Assembly: GCA_024220505.1 (NCBI GenBank) | Contig: JAKZZE010000004.1 | Span: 372,001 to 436,000, forward strand | Reading direction: 5' to 3' | Source of the DNA: Rhizopus arrhizus | Taxonomy: Eukaryota > Mucoromycota > Mucoromycetes > Mucorales > Rhizopodaceae | DNA length: 64,000 nucleotides | In this document: positions 45,656 to 57,727 of the stretch, one piece after another | Numbering within the stretch: the first letter of the stretch is position 1 | Layout of the letters: every line of letters begins with the position of its first letter | The notes under the pieces: model-generated | What the model saw: only the letters and a program-made list of their open reading frames with translations | The model's database searches: none | Told to the model about the DNA's origin: nothing | Position numbers and translations under genes: made by a program

Positions 45656-46618
45656 ATGAGTGATTTATCACCACCTCCATCCAAACCCATGGACGACTAC
45701 CCTCCTCCTCCACCACCCAGCAACCCTTCGTCTTCAGCTCCTCGCCGATCACCCGGACGCGATCGTTCTTATTCTCCCCGTCGACGTTCACCTTCAGGCG
45801 GTCGATACTATGAACGTTCTTATCGTGATGACGATCGTTATCCTCGAGACCGTTACGACTATCCACGTCGTGACTATTATCGGGACGACCGATATGACCG
45901 ATATGATCGTTATGACCGATATGATCGTTATGACCGCTACGGAAGATATCCTCCCAAGTCAAGACCCAGAAGACCTGTGGAAAGAGGCTCAGAACAGGAA
46001 AGAAAGAATTCAACTACGATTTATGCTGGCAATCTTCCTTATGACTTTGTCGAACGCGATGTAATAAAAAAAAAATAGGGTTGGATCATCTTTAACCGTG
46101 TGCGTTAGGTTGCTACCATGTTTGAACGTTATGGTCGTTTGAAATCAATCACTGTCCCACTGGATACTGTCACCAACAAGAACAAGGGGTAATGACAACT
46201 CGTTTTGAAACAGTGTGACATTTGCTCATGTGAATTGTATAGTTTTGCTTTTGTTGAATTTGAAGAACGTCGTGATGCTGAAGATGCATTTGAAAAGTTT
46301 GATGGATTCAGTGTCGAAGGCCGTCGTTTGAGATTGGATTGGTAAAAAAAAAAAGTTTTTTTTAAAAAAAAAAGACTAACCCATCTTGAAGGGATATTGG
46401 ACTTTCAAAGAAAGAACAACACCGTCCCCCTAGACGTTCACAACCTCCACCTTTGGATGATCATCGTGACAGAGGCATGAGCAATCCTTGTAAGTTTTGC
46501 AATAAAGTTGGAAAACAATCTTGCTGACATGTACACTCTAGATGCAGCCCCACCTCCACCTCCTCCTATGGAATCTCGTGGATATAGACGCGACTCACCT
46601 GAACCTTACCGTCGTTAA
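45656..46618 (+). CDS. SR-like RNA-binding protein with one RRM
   Basis: Five exons (45656-46060, 46109-46188, 46243-46341, 46392-46489, 46542-46618) keep frame and give 252 aa. The N-terminal half is Pro-, Arg-, Ser- and Tyr-rich, with an RYDRYD tandem encoded by a 9-bp repeat (about 45890-45945). One RRM follows: RNP2 TIYAGNLPY and RNP1 KGFAFVEF. The C-terminus is Pro-rich with RRDSPEP. The layout suggests a splicing or mRNA-export factor in the nucleus. The RS part precedes the RRM, unlike classical SR proteins, so orthology is uncertain. Confidence 0.85.
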
Positions 46619-46900
46619 AAAGGGAGTAGTTTTGAGTGCCATTTGATTCATTTGTTTCTGAAAAATATATACATATATAAAATAACGCGTGGATTTTCTT
46701 TTACTTTTTTTTTAAAAAAAAAAAATCTTTTTTTGACGATATTTGTGTGGATTATATGGATTTATCACAAAAGATATATTTTTGCATTGAATTCTCTTGT
46801 TTATTATACAACTGATGTGGAAAAAAAAACAATCACAAAGACGTAGATTCGCTGTACGATGTATAAGAGTAGAATATTAAGAGAAAAACGAATGTAGATT

Positions 46901-46953
46901 GAGAAAAAGAGAGAGAGAGAATGAGAATATGTGAAAGAGAGAGAGAGAGAGAG
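46901..46953. repeat. (GA)n microsatellite
   Basis: Two GA-rich runs separated by a short non-repeat (ATGAGAATATGTG). Length polymorphism is expected. Confidence 0.9.
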
Positions 46954-46959
46954 CTATAA

Positions 46960-49900
46960 AGAAATACACTTGGTAAGTGTTTTTTAAAAACTATAGAAAA
47001 TAAAAGCTATTTTATATTCATCAAAAGTCCAAATGTTATAAAAATGCTCATTGATAAAGACTTGAAACGTTTCGAAAAAAAGGGGGGAGATGAAGTCTTG
47101 ATACTTTACTGAAAACTTGTGTCTGCGAGAAAAAAAGTATTGATGTCTTTGCAGGCTATTGAGGCTTCAAGTACTACCGAGTTATAGACTTATCATGCAT
47201 CCCCATTTGTTGCCAACATGCTCATACATTCACTAAAGTCACTTGTGAGGTTTCTTTTTGTCTCTCGTTCTTATTTACTATTCCTTTGACCTCTTGTTGG
47301 AGTCTGGCAAGAATGCACATTTGACGGTGATCAAGAAGAAACCAAGGCGCTCACTCGGGTACTTTAACAAGTCTGAAGGACGTAAAGGATCCTTGTTTGA
47401 CAGCATAAGGAGATTTTGTCAACGGATCCCTGTTTGCTTACGCTGAGTGAAGAAGCAACCATTTGGATTTTAAGAGTGACGTCCACTGCTTTGATAAAGA
47501 GAAGCTCGGTCACTAGAGCGATCTGAGTTGACTTGTATTAAAAGCAACGTGCCTGTTTAAAAAGATTCCTTAAAGCCTCATCAAGCTAGCAAGCTCTTAT
47601 CTTGACAAGCCATACTAGTGATAGAACCCTAGGCTGACGGTCGCGATTTGTTTTCCATGAACAAAGTTTCAGAATGAGCCGATGGAGGTTACCGGGCTTG
47701 ATTGTGAAAAGTCAGGTGGGGTGAAAAGTACCTGTCAAGTTGTCACTTGAGAACTAGCTGCGGAGGGAGACCATTCGTATACCATTCAAGTGCAATTAGG
47801 ATTCATGTACTTTCAAGGTTCAAATGGACACAAAAATTCAGTACGAGTCAAACTGAAATCCAAAGTCTATCATTTATCTCGGCCACAACGATCGTTGCGG
47901 GCTCTGATCAGGTCGTGACGAACAAGTAATCCATGTTGGGAACAAGACCAGATGCTGTCATTATGCTGAGCCAATCTGGTCATCGAGAAAATGTATCAAG
48001 CGGCAAGGTGGACATTGCTAAACACAGACCTACGATAAAAAGAATCTTTGCTTGGATTTGTCAAGATGGCCTCTCTTAAAAAAAAACCAGCTTGACAAAA
48101 GCCTATTAGAGGCTTCTCTAGGGTTTCAAATCATGTCCAGTTTGATTTTCCTGTCAACACATGCTGTCCATTCGATGCGTGTTCATTTTTTTAGGCTTCA
48201 TAGCAATAACCTAACTTTGCTTGATCGCCATGCGATTCACATCATGGCTGAAATAGACAGCCTTCAGTTTCCAAGGTCCATCGAGGGTCTTTTAGCTTTT
48301 ATTAACTTGATAACTCGAGTTAGCTGCTGACGGTCGCTAAAGTCTTTCGGAAATAGTTGAGCATGGATGCTCCTGTTATTATCTGTAATTTTAGAGTTCT
48401 TGTTGATACCGGTTTACTTGAGCAAAGATAAAGACAGTGGACTGTTATTTGAAGCTTGTGCTGCAGTGTCTTTACTGTTATTCAACAATGCATATCTTTT
48501 TCGCCTTGTTGCTTTTAACCATTTCATCCTACTTTTCTCTAAACAGCTTTTTTTTACTTGTATACTTTCAAGCTTCCCTTTTTACGAATGATTTACATCA
48601 TACATTCGTCCCACTCTCAATTTGAGGATTTTGAGAAAAAACTCACGTGCTGTAGAATAAAGATTGGGGGATTTTCAAAGAAAGATTCATTGGTTGTTTG
48701 AAGTTCATTTCGTGGATTCTGAGAAAAGTAATTTCATGGCTTATTTTATTTCATTTGATACTTGAAACATGTCTAATATAATTTATACCACAATGACAAA
48801 AGAAGTGAACCAGTTCATTGTTCAACATAAGAAAGTTTTTATAAAGATAAATAAAGCAGCTTTGGATGATATCAACAAAGTGAGTATTAATTGTCATTGA
48901 ACATTGTCTCATGGCAATTATTAACTAAATTTGTCCTTTTGTAGGAGCTAGACAAAGGTACTAGTGTTGCACGAACGATGGTTCAGTCCCCGATACAGTC
49001 ATGTATAATGACAGTTTGGATAAAGAACATGAACTTTAATTTACAGTTCATGACAAGAGACAAAGGGCGCCCCATATTTTTATATAAATAAGATGAATAT
49101 TTTTAACCAAAATAACAGGACATTCAATTAATCAAATCTTCTCACGCTTAAAAAGCAATCTTTTCTTATTGGGTCACAATTACCTTTTCTTTTCTTTTTA
49201 TTTTTACTTATTCTTTCTGATCGGATGCCTGAGTTATCACGAATCAAGAAAGACCCCTTTTATCTTTTTTTATCTTTTATAAAACAATCTTACTCTTATT
49301 CTTATTGATCTATAAAGATCTGGTGATCACTACTTAAAACCAAATTACTCTATCAAAATAACTGTTAAACGTTCAATCAAGTTAACCAAACTTAAGTCAT
49401 TCAAGGCTTCTAACCTCAAACTAAATGAATCTACATCAATTTAATACAATCCAAATCCCAAGTATTAATAAGTTACACTAGCAAGAAGAGAAATAATAAA
49501 AGAAAGGTACAATTTTATCGAATCATATACAAAGTACTATTTTTACGTGTCATTTACAATGTTGTTTGCAATAGAAATTTGTTGTAAAGAGCAGGGCGGC
49601 GAAAAAAAAAGAAAGGTTTAAATACACATCTTTTCTGATTTGTTCCATATAAAATTATTTATCACATTTTACTTTAGGTCAACACTGCCAGTAATCTCGC
49701 AGTTTTATTTTTAAAACACTACCGAAATGATAATGAAGGCAAAAAGGCAAAGTACTTTTAAATGTATGAAAATACACTCACTTTTTTTTATTTGAATGGC
49801 TATATTAATACACGTAATTTTTTTGTATTAGGATTGCCAAAAACTACATTATTGACACTACATATGCAAGTAAAGGTTCACAAGCTAGTTTTTTTTTCAG

Positions 49901-50040
49901 ACGATTTAAAAAAGTATTTGAAAGATGGCTAGAATAAGTCGACTGAAATGATTACGCCTAAAATCATTGGCATTATTAAAATCTTTGAGGAAAAAGTAAG
50001 TTTAATATTATTGCATATATTTATTTCCATTGCAAGAATA
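46960..50040. other. 3-kb gene-poor stretch
   Basis: No recognised gene. ORFs of 60-90 codons at 47258, 48052 and 48367 lack motifs. A possible two-exon coding piece at about 48770-49050 (MSNIIYTTMTKEVNQF, intron, ELDKGTSVARTMVQ) keeps frame over a GT-AG intron and could be a leftover of the orphan-family gene further right, but this is weak. From 49050 on the DNA is strongly AT-rich. Confidence 0.45.
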
Positions 50041-50043
50041 ACA

Positions 50044-50145
50044 TACAATATTTTCAGAAATTAAAGTCGTCGTGATTTGTCGCAATTACATATAAATTGT
50101 TATAAAACTTTACAAAATGCGACTTTAATTTTTGGAAATAGTGTA
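50044..50145. mobile_element. Tc1/mariner-like MITE, copy 2
   Basis: Same element as at 4812-4915: TA flanks, termini CAATATTTTCAGAAATTAAAGTCG and the complement of CACTATTTCCAAAAATTA, with the same central TTACATATAAATTG loop. It is about 98 bp without the TAs. Copies differ at roughly a dozen positions. It lies 40 bp upstream of the start codon of the orphan gene at 50187, so it may form part of that gene's promoter or have cut off upstream exons. Confidence 0.85.
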
Positions 50146-50186
50146 ACTGATTCGCAAAATAGAGCAAATCTTTCTCTGTTAAGCTT

Positions 50187-51075
50187 ATGAAAGATTCTCT
50201 CAAGTCACTATACACCCCGAATAATAGCCATCAACGCCACAGCTTCAATATCTACAGACAAATGTAAGTGTTTTTTAGCAGGATTTCATATAATATTCTT
50301 CTAAAACGCCATGTATAGCATTGAAATGCATTTATATAATCAATATCTATTCAAGCCACAAACAGTTGCGCTCTATTCCGAGCAAGATTTTATCGTAAAG
50401 TTCTGGTCGTATGCCTTCGAAGAAGTATTCAGTAATATTGGTCTGTGCCTGCATTGGTAAGTCAAAATTGATGATTTTCAGAATCACATATTAAATTACA
50501 AAACCTGTTTTTCATTAGGGGGGATACACAGCCAAAAAAAGCAAAGAAGGAAAGAATGAAAATGAAAATTGATTTGCGCATTTTATGTTCAATGAATACA
50601 AAGCAATCTGATTTATCTGTTGGCGAGTTTGCTAGAAAAGCCATACCAAGCAAATTATACAATGATAAGCTAAAGGAAGCTCTTATTTCCAAATTTCATT
50701 TAAATAACGTTCTTCTCTCTGGTCTTCCCCAAGCAACAACAGTCATTCCTTTAATCCAAATTATGGGCTTTAACTGCCAATTGTATGTTTTGAGATACGT
50801 TGAAGGATTTTATGTTTTAGAAAATGTTTACTTGATCTCATTTCCAACCACATATCAAGACATTAAAGATAATGGTATTGCAAAGCTTATCACCTGCTTA
50901 GAAACTGCCAAGGTAAAAAAAACTCCCGGCTTTTGAACTACGATTGATTGTTTGCTCATCCTATTTATTTTTATAGAACTTATGTCTGGACCTGAAAAAA
51001 GCTATCAAAACCAGCAGTTTGAAAATGACAACAAGCAAAATGGTAAACATCCTCAGCAATAAAGACCAAGAATAA
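50187..51075 (+). CDS. Orphan protein, member of a Mucorales-expanded family
   Basis: Four exons (50187-50263, 50319-50456, 50519-50912, 50977-51075) join in frame through GT-AG introns and give 235 aa. Recognisable segments are DFIVKFWSYAFEEVF, HWGDTQPKKAKK, MKIDLRILC, VGEFARKAIPSKLYNDKLKE and PLIQIMGFNCQLYVLRYVEG. I recall this pattern (an FxVKFWxxxFE motif, then GDT, DLRI, GEFAR and LQxMGF) from multi-copy uncharacterised mucoralean proteins. The function is unknown. After the stop the frame continues as an Asp/Glu-rich stretch to 51313 broken by a second TAA, so the C-terminus may have been lost. An in-frame TAG lies upstream at 50157-50159. Confidence 0.55.
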
Positions 51076-51099
51076 AATAAATTGGACATTTGCTCTATT

Positions 51100-52290
51100 G
51101 TCTGGCCCAGCGATAGCGAAGATGATGAAGATGAAGAAGACGAGGAAGGCGAGGAAGAGTAAAGTGGGGAAGAAGATGAGAAAGGGAATGAAGATCAAGA
51201 TCAAGATGAGGATGAAGAAGACGGCGAAGATAAGGAAGATATCGATGAAGATGCTGATGAAGACAATAGAACAGATGAAGAAGACGCGGAGGTTAACAAT
51301 GAGACAGACGGTTAGAGTAATGATGACAAAGATAAAGTTAGAAAAGATAGCGAGAAATAATAAACGAAGTCTAAAGAGAGTGTTTAAATAACTCAAATGT
51401 AATTTTTTTTTGTAAAAGGAGGATTTTATTCCGGTGCCGCAAGGCATACACCATTGTAAGCAATAAATAAATTATAATCGAGGGGGGTTTGTTCATTTTT
51501 GTTATTTTGTTTTGTAATCCATGCGAAGTTTGATACTGGCAACAAAATCTGAACTCAAATGTAATATTCAATTTCAAAACAAGTATATTTGTAAATCATG
51601 AGCACTCTTTCTTAAATCGCATGGCACACTTTTTTTTTATGGCGCACTTTTTTTATGAGAATTTTATTCGGATGCCACATTTTCAGCTGGTCATCATAAG
51701 AAACATTTTTTTAATAACAGGGCTTAAACCCACGAATAAACAAACAGAAAACGACCATGGAGATTGGAACTAGTGCCACCAGACGAGAGACTAATCCAGC
51801 AGAAAGAACTTGACTACTTCGCTAGGGGACTTTGCCCCCATGTCAAGACCTCCCTAGAGGAAACCCAACCAACCAGCGGAATGCCAAATCAGCCAATAGA
51901 AGTTGAATATAACCTTCCATTCAGGTACCGACCGAACAAACGGAAGTTCAAACCAACAATACCAAATCGGGAAAGGAAAAAGGCGCGTCTGTATCAACTG
52001 TACCTTAGGCATAAGCAAAGAATGCAAAAATTAAAGAATGAACTATATCCCTTAGACAATATTTGAATATCCATGAATATAAATAGCATTCACATTTTCA
52101 TAAAATAAAGAATCATCTTTAACGTCATTTTATTATTTTTGTGTTAAGTCAAAGTCTTGAAGAACTGTTGACTTACCTTATATCTATCCTCATCTACAAT
52201 TGTCTGTTAGTGCTCTTCACATTTGGTAGCATCTGCGGTGTTCTTTATCTGCTGTTTATTTAATTTAATCTGGAAGACTTATCTAAACGT
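51100..52290. other. Region between orphan gene and element A, likely includes the 5' LTR of element A
   Basis: 51116-51300 is a GAAGAT-rich purine tract. A 100-aa open frame at 51764-52066 (PFRYRPNKRKFKPTIPNRE) has basic character but no ATG at its start and no recognised domain. TATAAATAG at 52078 and the sequence TGGTAGC at 52224-52230, which resembles a tRNA primer-binding site, suggest that the LTR of element A ends near 52220. Its left border could not be found because its partner lies outside the window. Confidence 0.45.
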
Positions 52291-52305
52291 CTTAATTTGT
52301 TAACA

Positions 52306-53298
52306 ATGGGTGATAATCAAGAAAGAGTCGTTGGTGAGAATACCTTAGGTGAAGGTATTAATATGAATGGTGACATATCTATTCTAATTCGTGAATTTAC
52401 TCGTGCCTTGCAAAACAATAGTGGTAGCTATAAAACTGCGGAACCTTCAACGTACAACGGTACAAGAGATGCTTTAATCATTGACTCTTGGTTAAGGTCT
52501 ATTGAAAGATTTAGCGAATTCAATCAATGGGAGAATGTCCGTACGAAAAATTATGCTTTGACCTTACTACGGGGACGTGCAGAGGCTTGGTACCGCTCTC
52601 TTGAAGTAGCTAATGATGAACCTACCGATTGGACAACATTCAAAAAAGAATTGATCGACTTCTTCCGTCCTGAAAATTCAAGAAGGCTTGCTCGTGATAA
52701 GTTGCAGAACTATGTTCAGACTGGCTCCTTGGTCGATTACATAAATGGATTTATGGATATAATTGTCGGTATCCCTGGAATTTCGGATGACGAATCATGT
52801 GACAGATTTATGAGGGGTCTACAAGACCCTCGTACTCGTTGCCATATTCGTCAAATTAATGCCACAACACTCAAGGCTGCTGTCCATGCTGCTATATCAT
52901 TCGACTCTGCACAGTTCGAACATATCGATACAAATCATTATAATGGCAATCGTTACAGTCAGCGTTTGAACAACTTTGGCGGCATGCATAAGCCAGTTCC
53001 ACCTGAAATTAATGACCCCATGGAATTAGATGCCCTGGATTTTCGCAGTCGTAATCAAAATCGGCAAGGAAACAATGGTACATGCTTCTATTGTGGTAAT
53101 AAAGGACATCGTCGTGCAAATTGTCGAATCAGAATTCAAGATATCAAGCGTCTTGACAATGAAAGATTTAACAAGATTCGTGGTGGTAGCAATAGTAGTC
53201 GTAATTATAATGGTTCCAATAATGGTAATAACAATCGAAACTACGGTGGTAATGGCCGTCAACCCAACAACCATGGTAACAAGCAGGATTTTCATTAA
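52306..53298 (+). CDS. Gag of Ty3/gypsy element A
   Basis: 330 aa from ATG 52306. The capsid-type domain has TFKKELIDFFRPENSRRLARD and DRFMRGLQDPRTR. A CCHC knuckle CFYCGNKGHRRANC lies near residue 260, followed by an Asn/Gly/Ser-rich tail. It packages element RNA into virus-like particles. The pol frame is open across the gag stop in the -1 register, so a ribosomal frameshift near 53265-53298 would yield Gag-Pol. Confidence 0.9.
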   Translation: MGDNQERVVGENTLGEGINMNGDISILIREFTRALQNNSGSYKTAEPSTYNGTRDALIIDSWLRSIERFSEFNQWENVRTKNYALTLLRGRAEAWYRSLEVANDEPTDWTTFKKELIDFFRPENSRRLARDKLQNYVQTGSLVDYINGFMDIIVGIPGISDDESCDRFMRGLQDPRTRCHIRQINATTLKAAVHAAISFDSAQFEHIDTNHYNGNRYSQRLNNFGGMHKPVPPEINDPMELDALDFRSRNQNRQGNNGTCFYCGNKGHRRANCRIRIQDIKRLDNERFNKIRGGSNSSRNYNGSNNGNNNRNYGGNGRQPNNHGNKQDFH

Positions 53299-53300
53299 AC

Positions 53301-54974
53301 GTAGTTGATCAGGAAGTACAACTACGTGAACATGAAAACCTTCTATTAAACGATTATAGTAATAATAAACTGAATGACTTTGACAACTATTCCTCCGTCC
53401 TTGCTGTTAACGCTGGTCCATTAGAATTGCAGCCTATTGTTTATGAACAAAGTTTGACAAATGATTTAATACACATAACAGAGTTGCATACCATGATGAC
53501 CAATCTACCAGTATACGAGGGCCTAATCAAGAATCGTACAATTAAAATTCTTATTGATAGTGGTGCATCAGAAAACTATGTCTCACCGAATATCGCGCAC
53601 CTAGCTAAATATTCCACAATGATCGATGATCGTCAGGTTGAAACAGCTGGTGGACAGATTACTGAAATTACTGAAAAAGTACATTTGGATCTTAATTTGA
53701 ATGGATTTCACTGTTCGATACAAGCCTACGTGTTCCCTACAAAGTTTGACCTGATACTTGGTCGTTCATGGTTAACAATGATAAAGCCAAAGCCTGACTG
53801 GTCCTCTGATACATGGATCATACCTGATAAAAATAATTCAGTTAAGTTATCCCCCTGTAACATAAGTACAGTAACTAAAAGCACCATAACTAGACCACAA
53901 ATCAATTACTTGATATCACACAAACAAGTTCAGCGCGTTATCAAACAAGGTGCACAAAGTTTCTTGCTCTATATGAAACATCCCTATATTGATAATGCTT
54001 GTTTGGTTGATTCTGTGGCTAGTCTTGCTTCTGGTACTTATTGGGATAACCTGATCAAGGAGTTTACGACTGTTTTTCGCGATGATCTCCCAGGTCTTCC
54101 TCCTGACCGTGGCGTTGCTCATGTCATTAATACTGGTGATGCTAAACCGGTCAATCGATCACCCTTCAAAATGAGTCCTGCCGAGTTGGATGAATTGCAA
54201 AAACAATTGAAGGAGTTGCTGTCACTAGGTCTAATTCGCCCAAGTAGCTCTCCTTGGGGTGCACCCGTTTTGTTTGTTCGTAAAAAAGATGGATCAATGA
54301 GAATGTGCATCGACTATCGCGCTCTCAACAAACTTACCGTTCGAAACTCACATCCACTCCCTCGTATTGATGAATGTCTTGATCGTTTAAAAGGTGCTAA
54401 ATTCTTTACAAGCCTTGATCTGAAAAGTGGTTATCACCAAGTCAGAATAGCTTCTGAAGACGTTCCTAAAACTGCTTTCAATACAAGATATGGCCAATAT
54501 GAATTCCTTGTTTTACCTTTTGGTTTGACAAATGCACCGCCCACTTTTCAAAGTCTCATGAATCGTGTTCTAAATGACTGTCTTGACAAATTTGCATTGG
54601 TATATTTGGATGACATATTAATTTTCAGCAAAACTAAAGAAGAGCATCAACAACATGTTCGTCATGTCCTGTGTCTCTTACGTGATGCCCAGTTAATTGC
54701 TAACTTGAAAAAGTGCGAATTTGGCAAACAAGAGTTGATTTTCGTTGGATTCAAGATTACTCCTAGTGGTATTTTGCCTAGCCCAGCTAAAGTCGATGCT
54801 ATAAGAAATTGGCCACGTCTTAGTAACGTTCAAGAAGTCCGTCAATTTATGGGCCTTGCGCAACACTACCGCCGGTTTATCCCTCGCTTTGCTGCAATCG
54901 CTGCACCTCTGACCGATTTAACTCGTGGTGTTGGTCCTAAAAAACGCCCGATCATTTGGACAGCCGATTGCCAG
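53301..54974 (+). pseudogene. Pol of element A, truncated by insertion
   Basis: The frame is -1 relative to gag. The aspartic protease reads KILIDSGASENYVSP. RT follows with MCIDYRALNKLT, FFTSLDLKSGYHQVRI, LPFGLTNAPPTFQ and YLDDILIFS. The frame runs into element B's LTR after WTADCQ, where it hits a stop at 54996-54998 inside the LTR. RNase H and integrase are not in the window, so this copy is inactive. Confidence 0.92.
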
Positions 54975-55315
54975 TGTCATGTTTTGACATGTCAATAAGA
55001 TACAGTCTTATCATTCTGGACTAAATCTTTACAAATGAGTTTGAATAAGAATAGAACCTGATAATTATCACTGCCCTAAACAGCCAAGTTTCACTTTCAT
55101 CTCAACAGTTGATTATTAACATCAGTCTATAAAATTTTTCTTATACATGTCAAATCATATCGGTCATAACTATTTTTGTCATCTAATCTCAGGTCTTGCT
55201 CAACTAATATAAATAGCCTTGAAATCTTTCTTTAATAAAAGTATTCGACTTTAGAACTATTGTTCGGTCTCGTTAATTCTTCTTTATCTTATTTTTGAAT
55301 ACTTAAAACACTTCA
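54975..55315 (+). repeat. 5' LTR of element B
   Basis: 341 bp from TGTCATG to CTTCA, that is TG...CA ends. It starts exactly where element A's pol frame is broken and ends 43 bp before element B's gag. It holds TATAAATAG at about 55210 and AATAAA-like TTAATAAAAG at 55233. The preceding 5 bp (GCCAG, 54970-54974) should recur beyond the window as the target-site duplication. A diverged antisense fragment of this LTR lies at 6321-6492. Confidence 0.85.
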
Positions 55316-55321
55316 TTTTTT

Positions 55322-55328
55322 TTAACGA
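55322..55328 (+). promoter_or_regulatory. Putative self-priming site of element B
   Basis: TTAACGA, 6 nt after the LTR end, is complementary to TCGTTAA at 55270-55276 within the LTR. No tRNA-like primer-binding site is visible. In Tf1-type elements the RNA 5' end folds back to prime reverse transcription. This is inferred from complementarity only. Confidence 0.4.
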
Positions 55329-55358
55329 ATTCTGAACTCCCAATCACAAAAATCAAAT

Positions 55359-57306
55359 ATGGCTAACGAAGATCAAACTCCTAATACTTTCGCTCATGGT
55401 GAAACTGATGTGTTTAGAACAAACATAGAGGAGGCATCAAAAGTGATCGAAGATACTGAAATGGCCAATGTGGAAGAAACACCATCTCTTATGGCAACAA
55501 GTTTGGTATCAAACGATGATAAACCCGTTGATGCTGTTATGGGTTTGAGGGTTCATTTAGAAGATCTTAGACAGCAAATTGCTAGGGCTGTGGTATCTGG
55601 CGCCTCACAAGAACAGCTCTCAAAATTACAAGAACAAGCAGTCAGCATAAAAAACTGTATCATGTTCTTGGACGAAGCACAGGCTTTTTGCGTCTCACCT
55701 CCCATGCCTACAGGTGATATAATCCTTGGTCCTGGCCACGCTACAAATGTTTCTCACCCTCGCTCTGCTCATGTCATCCCACCTGACCTTCCAACCTGGC
55801 AGTGGCAGGGTAATATTTGGAGGAAAGAAGCTGAAGCACATGATTCAGTAGAAGATTTACTTGACACCTTTGCTCTGATCGTTGAATCAAATGGTCTATC
55901 CGTAGATTCTAGCTGGTCTCGTTTGGTTCCTATCAAAATGAACAGAGATCAGCGATCTTGGTTCAATGAAGTGCTCAAAGGTCGCAACTTGGTTTGGTCT
56001 GAAGTCAGAAAGATCATAGTCAAGACATACGCTGCACAGGACGTAGCTCAAGAGTTAGAGTATATGGATCAGCTGTTATCTCTTAAAATGGCCGCAGCAG
56101 AATCCATAGAAGCCTTCACTGATCGATTCCAAAGAATCCGCAGAGCAGCCAAGTGGGACGATGACATCAAGACTGCCACCATATACAAGCGAGCTTTACC
56201 AGCATTTTTGCGTCAAGAGGTCTCTCGCTCCTTGTTGAACCTAGGAAGAGATCAGCAAGACTCTGTCGCAAAAGTCGCTGCCAAAGCCAGGATGGTATTG
56301 TCATCCAACTTGTGTTCCGAGGTTAACCCACCACCTCGACAAGCTTCTGTCCCCGTCAAGTCTTCATCTTTGTCTCTCTCACCAAATGGAACAGAGGCAT
56401 CTAAGTACAACCCTAGGAACTCACATTTGTTGAGCAACTTACAGGGTATAACTAAGAAGTCCTCTTCTCCTAGCAACATCAAAAACAAATTCCATTGTGC
56501 TATCCATGGCCCGGCCAATCACCCTACAGACAAGTGCAACAAGTACAAGGATTTGTTGAACAGAAGCCTTCCGTTGGTGAACCCTTCCTCCACTACAAAT
56601 AATTCATCAATGTCTTTTGTATCTGTTGCTAAAAGGTGTTATCGTTGTTCTGGTAATGTTCCATGGTCCAGGGAACATGCGGCTAACTGTCCACGAGACA
56701 AGCCCTATCACGGCCCAACTAAGGCCATCCGTTCTGTTCGCTTGGATACATCAAGATCCAATGGTAACAAGCCCAGCCTCACCATCACTCCTCAAGCTAG
56801 ACCACAACAGGCATCTTCCAAGGTGTCTAGTGGTGATAGCAACTTGATGGACGTAGATGACGAGGGTTATCCAGTTAACTATGATTGTAAGAAATTAACA
56901 AAACAGAATGAAGTATTTAAAAGTACTAACCATTCTTTAATTGTACCTATCACTATAGAAAATGTGAACACTATGGCCCTAGTTGATAGTGGTTCTTCTT
57001 TTAGCTCGATAGACACAAATTTTGTTAATAAATACAATATTGCAGTTGATAGAAATGTATCTGGTTCCGTTATTCTTGCTACAAGTGATAATGTTAGTAA
57101 ACGTTTCGGTACAACCAAATTTCCATTAAGTGTTATTTACGGTGATAATGATAAAAATCTTATTCATACATCCCATTCTTTTGAAGTCCTTCCTCTTTCC
57201 TTGGATACTGAAGTTGTAATAGGATTAGATCTGATGCACAAGTTAAACATTCTTGTTACCAACTTAGCTATCAGACATCCTAATCTTGCACCAGTTATTG
57301 ACAAAG
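55359..57306 (+). pseudogene. Gag-protease part of element B, split by element C
   Basis: It starts MANEDQTPNTFAHGETDVFR. A gag region like that of element C (HDSVEDLLDTFALIV, MNRDQRSWFNEVLKGR) is followed by two unusual zinc motifs: C-x2-H-x4-H-x4-C (CAIHGPANHPTDKC) and C-x2-C-x9-H-x3-C (CYRCSGNVPWSREHAANC). The protease has MALVDSGSSFSSID. Gag and protease are in one frame, unlike element C. The host frame stops at the insertion (VIDK, 57306) and resumes after the second CAAAG at 63288. The open frame to 57356 is only read-through into the LTR. Confidence 0.9.
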
Positions 57307-57727
57307 TGTGTTATCTCGTAAGAATAAAAAAGACTATAAAATTCAACGAGACTTAAAAAAGTTATATTTTTATTTAATATTATTGTATCTGGTATTTATA
57401 TCCTTTTCATGAAGATTCAATTAAATCCTTTTCAAGATACTTTAATTAATTATAGCTGTAGATCTAGCATGAATAAATTTTAGTATGAAGACCTGTTCCT
57501 GGTTATGCAAGTGGACTGTTTATAATTATTTAAGTAGATCTATTTTTCATTTATGTCTCATTGCATCAGGAGCTATATTAAAACAACTTGTATTGAGTTA
57601 AAGGAGTGGAATTAGTTATGACCGAATAATAGAGAAAAGACTGTAATAAATCTTTGTAAAGCATTCACTACTCTGATTTCTTATAAATTGAATATGAATC
57701 ATGTTTAAAGTATGTTGGGATACGACA
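57307..57727 (-). repeat. 3' LTR of element C
   Basis: 421 bp, direct repeat of 62862-63282 with no difference found by eye. On the minus strand it begins TGTCGTATCC and ends ATAACACA. Confidence 0.97.

Larger units (their letters stand above)
52220..54974 (+). mobile_element. Ty3/gypsy element A, interrupted in pol
   Basis: Gag (52306-53298) and the start of pol are followed abruptly at 54974 by the LTR of element B, within the RT-RNase H connection (after IIWTADCQ). The rest of pol and the 3' LTR lie beyond the right edge or are lost. It is the outermost, oldest layer of the nest. Confidence 0.88.

Noticed and set aside
51098..51391. 97-aa very basic ORF (Lys/Met/Arg-rich)
   Set aside because: It is the shifted reading of a GAAGAT-rich purine tract whose other frame gives an Asp/Glu tail; low-complexity artefact.
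57307..57356. Apparent C-terminus of the 665-aa element B ORF
   Set aside because: These codons are LTR sequence of element C read by chance after the insertion point.
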